Below, piece by piece: positions 1 to 7,443 of a stretch of DNA of 37,850 bases (its first letter is position 1; each line of letters begins with the position of its first letter). A model generated the notes under the pieces. The model saw only the letters and a program-made list of their open reading frames with translations. It ran no database searches and had not been told where the DNA came from. The DNA comes from Candidatus Peregrinibacteria bacterium (lineage in GTDB: Bacteria; Patescibacteriota; Gracilibacteria; CAIRYL01; GCA-016699755). The stretch covers positions 1 through 37,850 of the forward strand of contig JANTGK010000011.1 in NCBI GenBank assembly GCA_024762935.1, read 5' to 3'. The position numbers and the translations under genes are program-made.

Positions 1-846
1 TGGGGGCCAGTCGACCTCTACGTCGGAGGGGCGGAACACGCCGTGCTTCACCTTCTCTATTCTCGGTTTTGGCACAAGGTGTTTTACGACATGGGGCTCG
101 TTTCTACAAAAGAACCCTTCAAAAAACTCATGAATCAGGGGCTTATCTTGGCAGAAGATGGGCAAAAGATGAGTAAGTCTTTGGGGAATGTCGTCAACCC
201 CGATGAAATTGTCGAAGCATACGGGGCAGATACGCTCCGCATGTACGAGATGTTCATGGGGCCATTTGAGCAGAGTAAGGTGTGGAATACGGGAGCAGTT
301 GAAGGAATGTACAAATTTCTTCAGCGAATTTGGAGGCTTTATTCCACAAAAAAGATTGGGAGTGAACACTCTCCTCCAGAGGCATTCCAAAAACTCACGC
401 ATAAAACGGTCAAAAAAGTAACGGGAGATATCGAAGGGTTTAAGTTTAATACAGCCATTTCACAGATGATGATCTTTGTAAATGAAGCACAAAAGCTCGA
501 TGCTCTTCCCGAAAAAGCGATGAGAAAATTTATTCGAATTCTCGCTCCTTTTGCTCCTCATCTCGCAGAAGAAATTTGGAGTGAGATCTTTCAGGAAAAG
601 GAGACAATTTCATTTGCTCCGTGGCCTTCGTTTGACGATTCCCTTACACAAGATGACGAGATACAACTCGTATTGCAGGTAAATGGAAAACTCCGCGCAA
701 CAATCTCTGTTCCGGCAGACATCCAAAAGGATGAGGCTATCATGCAGGCAAAAGAGAACGAAAAGGTACAAAAATTTACCGAGGGAAAAACACTCATAAA
801 AGAGATCTTTGTTCCGGGAAAAATTGTAAACCTTGTCGTGAAATAA
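1..846 (+). CDS. leuS: Leucyl-tRNA synthetase, C-terminal part (5' truncated by window edge)
   Basis: Frame open from base 1 (WGPVDLYVGGAEHAVLHLLYSRFWHKV...), KMSKSLGN catalytic motif, anticodon-binding domain and C-terminal region; stop TAA at 844-846. Confidence 0.95.
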   Translation, partial: WGPVDLYVGGAEHAVLHLLYSRFWHKVFYDMGLVSTKEPFKKLMNQGLILAEDGQKMSKSLGNVVNPDEIVEAYGADTLRMYEMFMGPFEQSKVWNTGAVEGMYKFLQRIWRLYSTKKIGSEHSPPEAFQKLTHKTVKKVTGDIEGFKFNTAISQMMIFVNEAQKLDALPEKAMRKFIRILAPFAPHLAEEIWSEIFQEKETISFAPWPSFDDSLTQDDEIQLVLQVNGKLRATISVPADIQKDEAIMQAKENEKVQKFTEGKTLIKEIFVPGKIVNLVVK

Positions 847-894
847 TATATAAACTTTTCTTGTAATTATATATAAACTTTATATATACTATAT

Positions 895-2262
895 GTGTTT
901 TTTATACATATAGTGCAAATAAAAATATCCTCACCAAATCCAAAAAAAATAAATAACAAAGTAATATCTACTTTTTTGAATAAAAATTATTTTTCTTCTG
1001 ATGAGTGGACAAAATTTGTAAAAAAGCAAAACAATCCAAAGTATAAATCGTGGAAAGAAATTCAGCGATCACTCACTATTCCTTTAAAACTAAGGCCAGA
1101 AGAGGCATTTAAACTTCTTAATATCGATAGACGAGCTTCAGCAAAACAAACACCTATCTGTGATAAACAAGGTGTACCATTTGTGTGGGAAGAGCTCAGT
1201 CGATTTCGTTTTTTCTGTGATGATTTTGCAAAGAATTTTGGCGCATATAAAACTAAAAATACCCTTTCTGATGAAAAAAAAGACCTCCAGAGAAAAAAAA
1301 TATTTGAAGGTACTGTTGAAGAAGCCATTGCCTCTTCGCAAATGGAAGGGGCGATTATTACGAGAAAGCAAGGGAGGGAACTCTTGAGGTCAAAGAGAAA
1401 GCCAAAGACAAATGCTGAAATTATGGTTTTTAATAACTACAGAACAATTATCCGTATAGAAAATGAATGGAAACACGAAAAAATGAGTGAAAGTCTTTTA
1501 ATCCGAATACAAGAGAGTCTTACAAAAAATACGCTTGAGAAGCCACAGCACGAAGGGCAGCTTCGAAAAGATGCCGATAATATTGTCGTTGGTGATAAAC
1601 TGCAAGACAGAACGGCTTTTGTACCACCAACAGAAAAACAGATGAAAAAACAACTCATCCGCCTTATCGATTTTGCAAACGATGAACTTGCTCATGATGA
1701 ATACTTTGGAGATCTTCCAAAGGCTATTCTTCTTCACTTCTGGATTGCCTATCTCCATCCATTTTGTGATGGGAACGGAAGAACAGCACGGGCCATATTT
1801 TACTGGTATCTTTTACGGAATAATTATCCGTATATTGGGTTTTTACCGATATCTACACGAATTAAAAAATCAAAAAATTCCTATGAACAAGCCTTTCTTC
1901 TCGTAGAACAAGATAATAACAATCTGACATATTTTTTTGATTACATCATCAGGCAGATGAAAATTTCTATAAAGGATTTTCAGGAGTATGAAGAGAGACT
2001 CGAACAAGAAGAACAAAAAAATATTGAGATCAGTAAAAAATGCTCAAACCTCAATGATCGACAAATAGAACTGCTTCAATATTTTCTCCAACACCCAAAT
2101 GAGTACACTACCTTTGGTCGACATCAATCGTATCAGGAGGTGTCACATGTTACCGCACGAAAAGACCTCCTTGCCTTAGAAGAAAAAAACTACCTTTCTT
2201 CACGAAAAAAAGGCAAACACATATTTTTCTCCCCTACCAAAAAAGTACAAACACTCTTGTAA
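895..2262 (+). CDS. Fic family protein
   Basis: Fic motif HPFCDGNGRTAR; upstream SSQMEG matches the (S/T)xxxE(G/N) inhibitory motif; C-terminal winged-helix-like region. Exact start uncertain. Confidence 0.9.
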   Translation: MFFIHIVQIKISSPNPKKINNKVISTFLNKNYFSSDEWTKFVKKQNNPKYKSWKEIQRSLTIPLKLRPEEAFKLLNIDRRASAKQTPICDKQGVPFVWEELSRFRFFCDDFAKNFGAYKTKNTLSDEKKDLQRKKIFEGTVEEAIASSQMEGAIITRKQGRELLRSKRKPKTNAEIMVFNNYRTIIRIENEWKHEKMSESLLIRIQESLTKNTLEKPQHEGQLRKDADNIVVGDKLQDRTAFVPPTEKQMKKQLIRLIDFANDELAHDEYFGDLPKAILLHFWIAYLHPFCDGNGRTARAIFYWYLLRNNYPYIGFLPISTRIKKSKNSYEQAFLLVEQDNNNLTYFFDYIIRQMKISIKDFQEYEERLEQEEQKNIEISKKCSNLNDRQIELLQYFLQHPNEYTTFGRHQSYQEVSHVTARKDLLALEEKNYLSSRKKGKHIFFSPTKKVQTLL

Positions 2263-2304
2263 AGTGAGAAGAGAGGCCTCAAGGGGTCGCATATATATAA
2301 AGGG

Positions 2305-2422
2305 TGCACAACGTTTTTCACTCGCTATGCGTCTTCGCGAAATAAAAATGAGCAGAGAAAGAAAAGATATTCCTCTTTTTTATTGAAACAATAAATCGTG
2401 AAGCGATCCATGATGTTTGTTT
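2305..2422 (+). repeat. Repeat A copy 1 (~118 bp)
   Basis: tgcacaacgtttttcactcgctatgcgtcttcgcgaaataaaaatgagcagagaaagaaaagatatt...aaatcgtgaagcgatccatga is near-identical to 3027-3145. Confidence 0.85.
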
Positions 2423-2489
2423 TTTTGAGAATTTTCTCGTGCGGAATCTCCCCTTGCTTTTTTATAATAAAAGTATAAAAATCTCATTA

Positions 2490-2540
2490 CTTTGTTTTTT
2501 GCCAAGGAGCACGGGAGTCCGTTGCTTCGCAAAAGCAGAG
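2490..2540 (+). promoter_or_regulatory. Structured leader element L1 upstream of small ORF 1
   Basis: Stems CTTTG/CAGAG, TTTTGC/GCAAAA, GGAGC/GCTTC and ACGG/CCGT around a GAGT loop; same architecture as 3328-3380 with compensatory differences. Confidence 0.6.
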
Positions 2541-2572
2541 TATCAGGTTAAAAACATAGGAGAAATACTAAG

Positions 2573-2812
2573 ATGTCTAGCAAAGATGGGTATGTTCAAT
2601 TAGCTGAAATCAAAGATCTTTCTGAGATGGATCTTGCGATATTGGTTGAAGAAATGTTGAACGATGAAAGAAGGTTTTCAATGATGGCTTGGAGGGTTGT
2701 TTCCAAGCTTCAGTCCCTCGCTTTGACAGATGAGGAAAAAAATCTACTTGCTCCAGAAGCAAACCTGAATGATCTCGTAAGGTCTCGACACTGTATAGTA
2801 TCTGCTACCTGA
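2573..2812 (+). CDS. Small hypothetical protein 1 (79 aa) of a cassette
   Basis: ATG preceded by AGGAGAAA; similarity to ORFs at 3421 and 3738 (LSEMDLAILVEEMLNDERRFSMMAW...PEANLNDL). Confidence 0.6.
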   Translation: MSSKDGYVQLAEIKDLSEMDLAILVEEMLNDERRFSMMAWRVVSKLQSLALTDEEKNLLAPEANLNDLVRSRHCIVSAT

Positions 2813-2818
2813 TTGTCC

Positions 2819-2846
2819 GGCGAGCGTAGAGAAATCTGCGCTCGCC
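2819..2846 (+). other. Terminal hairpin T1
   Basis: GGCGAGCGTAGA-GAAA-TCTGCGCTCGCC: 12-bp stem with one G.U and a tetraloop, 6 nt after the ORF 1 stop; T6 run 8 nt downstream. Confidence 0.8.
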
Positions 2847-2936
2847 AACACACCTTTTTTGCAGAAAGAGAAAAACTTCACGTTTTTGCGAATCACGAGT
2901 AAAAAATGAGTTACCTGTTAGGACTAGAGAACATAA

Positions 2937-2982
2937 TGTGCAGAATTCACTTTATTCGCTATGCGTCTTCACGAATCAAAAG
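2937..2982 (+). repeat. Repeat A, partial copy
   Basis: tgtgcagaattcactttattcgctatgcgtcttcacgaatcaaa resembles the first ~45 bp of repeat A. Confidence 0.65.
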
Positions 2983-3026
2983 AGTAAAAGAGAAGCACAT
3001 TCTTTTGTCGGAGATGGAAAATATAA

Positions 3027-3145
3027 TGCACAATGTTTTTCATTCGCTATGCGTCTTCGCGAAATAAAAATGAGCAGAGAAAGAAAAGATATTTCTCCAC
3101 TAAAATCAAATAACAAATCGTGAAGCGATCCATGAATTTTGTTTC
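3027..3145 (+). repeat. Repeat A copy 2 (~119 bp)
   Basis: Near-identical to 2305-2422. Confidence 0.85.
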
Positions 3146-3179
3146 TGTGGGTCTTCTGCACCTCTTTCTCAGGAATTTT

Positions 3180-3227
3180 GCGCGGAGCCTCCCTCCCTTT
3201 ATCAAAGGGAGGGTTGGGGAGGGATTT
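3180..3227. repeat. 48-bp GC-rich palindromic interspersed repeat, copy 1
   Basis: gcgcggagcctccctccctttatcaaagggagggttggggagggattt; 45/48 identical to 6136-6183; internal inverted repeat CCTCCCTTT/AAAGGGAGG. Confidence 0.85.
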
Positions 3228-3327
3228 CCCCCTCTCTTTCCTCCCATTAAATACTCATAAATAAGAGTTAAAAAAATAATATAAATAAATTATTGACAAA
3301 TTATTTGAGGAGTATAAGATTCCTCCA

Positions 3328-3380
3328 CTTTGTTTTTTGTCAAGAAGTACGGGAAACCGTCACTTCCGACACAAACAAAG
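3328..3380 (+). promoter_or_regulatory. Structured leader element L2 upstream of small ORF 2
   Basis: Stems CTTTG/CAAAG, TTTGT/ACAAA, GAAGT/ACTTC and ACGG/CCGT around a GAAA loop; same plan as L1. Confidence 0.6.
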
Positions 3381-3420
3381 TTCCAGGCACTTAACATTCA
3401 CGCAAATGAAAGGAAATCCA

Positions 3421-3681
3421 ATGGAAAAGAAAATGCAAGAAGTAGGAGTTCGCACAGCGAAGCTCCTTACTAGTCCAGAAAAAATGAACCAAAAGGTTCA
3501 GCAGATGATTGCTGAAGGTATATGTTTCACAGAAGCTGCATGGCATCTTCTCGAAGATTATGCTCGGGTGCAATGGATTGCACCTGCCGACCAACTCAAG
3601 GTTTCTCCGGATGCAAACCTGGAAAAACTTGAGGCACCAAAGGCTTCTGAAAACACCTTATTACTAGTAAAATCCGCCTGA
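3421..3681 (+). CDS. Small hypothetical protein 2 (86 aa) of a cassette
   Basis: ATG preceded by AAAGGAAA; MEKKMQEVGVRTAKLL...VQQMIAEGICFTEAAW...SPDANLEKL aligns with ORF 1. Confidence 0.6.
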   Translation: MEKKMQEVGVRTAKLLTSPEKMNQKVQQMIAEGICFTEAAWHLLEDYARVQWIAPADQLKVSPDANLEKLEAPKASENTLLLVKSA

Positions 3682-3687
3682 AAAACC

Positions 3688-3715
3688 GGTGAGCGTAGAT
3701 TTATCTGCGCTCGCC
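3688..3715 (+). other. Terminal hairpin T2
   Basis: GGTGAGCGTAGA-TTTA-TCTGCGCTCGCC, 12-bp stem with two G.U pairs, 6 nt after the ORF 2 stop. Confidence 0.8.
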
Positions 3716-3737
3716 ACAACCTTATTTGGAGAAAACC

Positions 3738-3938
3738 ATGGGAAGAGAAATACAACCGGGAGAGGTAATACACCTCTCTGAAGATGATTTTAAAGTTTTG
3801 CTCAACAAAATACTGGCAGAGGCATTGTCCTTTTCTCCTCTCGAAAAAGGAGACCCTCTACCCCAAACAAAATACAAAGGAGGTAAGTGCCTAAAAACAA
3901 CAAGTGCAGAGAAATCTGCGCTTGTTCACCCTGCCTAA
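3738..3938 (+). CDS. Small hypothetical protein 3 (66 aa), possibly truncated paralogue
   Basis: MGREIQPGEVIHLSEDDFKVLLNKILAEALSF...; N-terminal half aligns with ORFs 1 and 2; 3' end reads through hairpin T3. Confidence 0.45.
   Translation: MGREIQPGEVIHLSEDDFKVLLNKILAEALSFSPLEKGDPLPQTKYKGGKCLKTTSAEKSALVHPA
3899..3926 (+). other. Terminal hairpin T3
   Basis: AACAAGTGCAGA-GAAA-TCTGCGCTTGTT, 12-bp stem with one G.U; covaries with T1 and T2. Confidence 0.8.
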
Positions 3939-3949
3939 AATGTTTTGTA

Positions 3950-4249
3950 CTATCCACAAACATTTAGGACAGTGTAGTTTAGTTTTTGCTTCTTCAAGCG
4001 GAATTTCAGGATACCAAACTGAAGAGGTGAGAGAAAATGTTTGGATTTTTGAGGACGTTTATCGTTGAAGTATTTTAGTGATAACATATTTTGTTTTTGT
4101 ATTTTCTGAAGGGAAGGAAAGGCTCTTCCTCTATAAACCTCTTCTTCATCGATTCGATGTGTTCGTTCAACGTGTGAATTTAATCGAGGGTAGGCAGGAG
4201 GGATGAGCCGATGTTTATAGTCAAAAAGTTGGCACCCACGATGCTTCAA
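3950..4249 (-). pseudogene. Remnant of an integrase-core (IS481-like) transposase C-terminus
   Basis: PRLNSHVERTHRIDEEEVYRGRAF...YFNDKRPQKSKHFLSPLQF resembles rve-domain C-terminal motifs; upstream sequence has stops and no catalytic core is readable. Confidence 0.65.
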
Positions 4250-4505
4250 AGTTGTACTTTGAAGCTATAGATACAAAAATAAAACTCATCTACTCATGGC
4301 TGCAGTCAGGAGAAATGAGGAGGAGGTGTATCGTTTTTACTCCAGTTTATTTATATAAACTGTTTGTGTGCTCTGTGTTACACTTGTTTTACGGTCGTAT
4401 TAAAACACTATGCGGGTAGGCCCACTAATCTCATTGAGTATATTTCTCTTTCATTATTCATGAATCCTTCTTCGTTAATCCTTCTTTTTTTGGTATAATG
4501 CATAT

Positions 4506-5813
4506 ATGCAAAAAACAGCAATACAAATATGTAAAAAACTTCAAAATGCTGGGTTTGAGGCTCTTTTTGCCGGAGGAGCTGTTCGTGATCTCTTAATGGC
4601 TCGCAATCCAGATGATATTGATATCGCTACCAATGCAAAGCCAGAGGAAATTGAGGCCATTTTTGAAAAGAGCTTTGCCATTGGAAAACATTTTGGAGTG
4701 ATTCTTATTGAAGAAAATGGGCACCATTTTGAGATTGCTACGTTTCGGAGCGATGGCGGATATACCGATGGTCGTCGGCCAGATGCGGTATATTTCACTG
4801 ATAAAAAAGAAGATGCCCTTCGGCGTGATTTTACCTGTAATGCTCTTTTTTGGGATCCCATAGCAGACAAACTGTATGACTATGTTGGAGGAGAGCAAGA
4901 TATTAAAGAGAAAGTCCTTCGATTTGTCGGTGAGCCAGAGAGTCGCATTCGTGAGGATTACCTCCGTATATTACGAGCAGTGCGATTTAAAAATCGTCTA
5001 GAATTTACCTATGGTCCAAATCTAGAAGATGCCCTTCGGCAGCATGCCACCCTTGTTTCTGCCGTGTCAGCTGAGCGTATTAATACAGAGCTCACAAAAA
5101 TGTTACTCTCTTTAAAACGCACTTATGCTTTTTCTGATTTGGAATCTTTAGGGATTCTTCGGGTCATTCTCCCAGAAGTAGCAAATCTCACAAAAATTAC
5201 CGATGGAACAGGGGACAAAAATGTTTTTGAGCATACTATAGATTGTTTGTATCATGTTCCAAAAAACCCAGACCTCACCTTGGTTTGGGGACTCCTTCTT
5301 CATGATATTGGAAAAGCGACAACACTCGTTCATAAGGCCGATCGAAATCATTTTCCAGGACACGAGAGAGCATCGGAAAAAATGGCAAAAAAAATATGTA
5401 ATCGTTTAAAGTTTTCTCGTTTCCAAAAAGATAAGATTTGTTGGCTTTGCAGAGAGCATATTCCCTTCTATAATGTTCTGAAGATGAGCTACGTGCACCG
5501 AATGCATTTTTATGATCATCCTTTTTTCCGAGATCTCATTGACCTTTGTCGGTATGATGCTCTCGGGAGTGATGGTGATGATTCATTAGTAGATGTTATT
5601 GAAGCGGATTACAAGAAGGCACATGAGCAAAAATTGCTTCCACAGTTTCACCCTCGTCTCTTGGGGGGTGGGGAGATTATGGAGATTGCTCATATTGAGG
5701 AAGGAGCAAAAATCGGAGAAATAAAAAAAATTCTTCGAGACAAGCAGATTGCCGGTGAGATTTCGACCAAAGAAGAAGCAAAACAAGTCGTATTGCAGAT
5801 TTTATCTGAATAA
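4506..5813 (+). CDS. cca: CCA tRNA nucleotidyltransferase / polyA polymerase family with HD domain
   Basis: GGAVRDLLMARNPDDIDIAT, RRDFTCNALFW, RIREDYLRILRAVRF, LLHDIGK. Confidence 0.93.
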   Translation: MQKTAIQICKKLQNAGFEALFAGGAVRDLLMARNPDDIDIATNAKPEEIEAIFEKSFAIGKHFGVILIEENGHHFEIATFRSDGGYTDGRRPDAVYFTDKKEDALRRDFTCNALFWDPIADKLYDYVGGEQDIKEKVLRFVGEPESRIREDYLRILRAVRFKNRLEFTYGPNLEDALRQHATLVSAVSAERINTELTKMLLSLKRTYAFSDLESLGILRVILPEVANLTKITDGTGDKNVFEHTIDCLYHVPKNPDLTLVWGLLLHDIGKATTLVHKADRNHFPGHERASEKMAKKICNRLKFSRFQKDKICWLCREHIPFYNVLKMSYVHRMHFYDHPFFRDLIDLCRYDALGSDGDDSLVDVIEADYKKAHEQKLLPQFHPRLLGGGEIMEIAHIEEGAKIGEIKKILRDKQIAGEISTKEEAKQVVLQILSE

Positions 5814-6135
5814 TTTTGCAAGAGCCTTTCTTCCGGTGTCTATTTCGTCAAATACTTTATTTCCAAAAGTGAGTACTGGAGATTCTTGTAGAAATTTTGG
5901 GCGAAAACTCTCTCCCTGCTCATCTGGCTGAGTTTCACATCTTCCTGAGTCAGGCGTTTTTGGAAACTTAATTATCTGTCCTTTTCCATTTTTTACAAAA
6001 GAAGAGGGTATTATTCTTGCTCTTTTGGGATAAGTCAATATCTTGAGTTTTTGTATGAATAATTCCTGTCTTGAGAGTTTTCGGGTATGAGCGTAAATCT
6101 TCTTGGTACTAGTAATTCTTTGGAGGGTTTTTATG

Positions 6136-6183
6136 GCGCGGAGCCTCCCTCCCTTTACAAAAGGGAGGGCTGGGGAGGGATTT
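6136..6183. repeat. 48-bp GC-rich palindromic interspersed repeat, copy 2
   Basis: gcgcggagcctccctccctttacaaaagggagggctggggagggattt; 45/48 identical to 3180-3227. Confidence 0.85.
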
Positions 6184-6238
6184 TTAGAAATCTTATTTGG
6201 AGTCCGCTTGGAGTGGGCTGCTTAGCATTTATGATTCT

Positions 6239-7195
6239 TTACAGCCCTTCTAATGGCACCATATCTACAGGTACCACCTCCGTTGGTTTTGAAACCTTGA
6301 GAGTAAAACAGTATACCCCTTCTGTGTGAGTCCAGTTTTTATCATATGGGCTGTATTGAGGGATATCGTCATCATGCGTGTTATCTCGCTCAAAATTGGC
6401 GCAGAGTTCATATTTTCGCTCATCTATTTTTTTGTATGTTATGCCCTTTTCCTTTATTTTTTCAATGCTCGGCATATAATACTGAGGGCTTGTGAGTTCA
6501 GAAAGCTCGTTTGGAATTTTTTGTTCAATACGATGATATGATTCTATCTGATCATTGATAGTACTGAGCATTTGCTCCGTGTCTCTATCTATTTTTCTGA
6601 GTTTTGTCTCTGCGGGATTCTCCATAATAGTAAGTGACCATATAAAGGGAATCAGTACAACAATCCAATATGCTATGCCCCAGAGTTTATTTTTCTTTTT
6701 TCGTGACTTCTCACTCGCATTTTTCATGTCCATGAGATAGTAGGTGAATATTCCACCTGCAACCACAAGAATAGTGAGTGCTTTGAGAAAAAATCGAATG
6801 GTGAGTTCTCCGTCTAAAAAGCTAAAAATAGTGGTAATAAGATCACCCATGACCGTGGCAATAGTGACGAACATAATAAGGTAGGTCAGCCATCGACGGA
6901 CACCAGAATCTTGATCGAGGTTTTTTTTCGCAATGGAGCGATTAATAATTCGGCTTAAAAAATAAAATACCGGAGCCGCGACAATGAGTGCAGCAATAGA
7001 GAATTTTACAGATCCTTGGCTAAAATCATTCCCATTGATCACTTCTGGGAAATAGTAGTTTATGACCTGAAAAAATAATCCACCAACTGCAAATGCTACA
7101 AAAGCGAGTGCAAAAAAACTAGTGAGATAAAAAAATGCATGTTGAGCTGAGTTTGCCTTGTGTTTTAAGAGGTCCATTTTTTTTAAAAAGAGCAA
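6239..7195 (-). CDS. Multi-TM membrane protein, DUF5671-like N-terminal domain
   Basis: Several hydrophobic segments (AFFYLTSFFALAFVAFAVGGLFFQVINYYFPE...), 318 aa; C-terminal soluble domain. Confidence 0.75.
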   Translation of the reverse strand: MLFLKKMDLLKHKANSAQHAFFYLTSFFALAFVAFAVGGLFFQVINYYFPEVINGNDFSQGSVKFSIAALIVAAPVFYFLSRIINRSIAKKNLDQDSGVRRWLTYLIMFVTIATVMGDLITTIFSFLDGELTIRFFLKALTILVVAGGIFTYYLMDMKNASEKSRKKKNKLWGIAYWIVVLIPFIWSLTIMENPAETKLRKIDRDTEQMLSTINDQIESYHRIEQKIPNELSELTSPQYYMPSIEKIKEKGITYKKIDERKYELCANFERDNTHDDDIPQYSPYDKNWTHTEGVYCFTLKVSKPTEVVPVDMVPLEGL

Positions 7196-7443
7196 TATTT
7201 AGGATTTCACAATCATTAAAAAATGTCTATAAGATTTGAGAGTGGTCTTTAAAACACATTATTCGATATTTTTGTCGAGTTTAATAATTTCTTGGGATTT
7301 TATGCTTCCCGAAACATTCTCATTATTTTTTGAGAAATGGAAAAGGAAAAGTTATTTACAAATGGAAAAGTAAAAATTTAGAATTACCCCCAGTAAATGA
7401 TATCTTTTTGCAACGTTATCTTTCATTTTTATAGCATGTATTT

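Noticed and set aside
3293-3320. Sigma70-like promoter TTGACA...TATAAG before L2
   Set aside because: Spacing is about 14 nt rather than 16-18 and the region is very AT-rich; not listed as a feature
2819-3715. Hairpins T1/T2 as ordinary rho-independent terminators
   Set aside because: T2 and T3 lack a downstream T tract and T1's T6 is offset by 8 nt; termination is possible for T1 but does not explain the shared core sequence
2305-3926. CRISPR array in the repeat-rich region
   Set aside because: Repeats are few, of three different kinds, irregularly spaced, and separated by ORFs; no uniform spacers and no cas genes in the window
4541-4870. 109-aa minus-strand ORF
   Set aside because: Antisense to the catalytic region of cca
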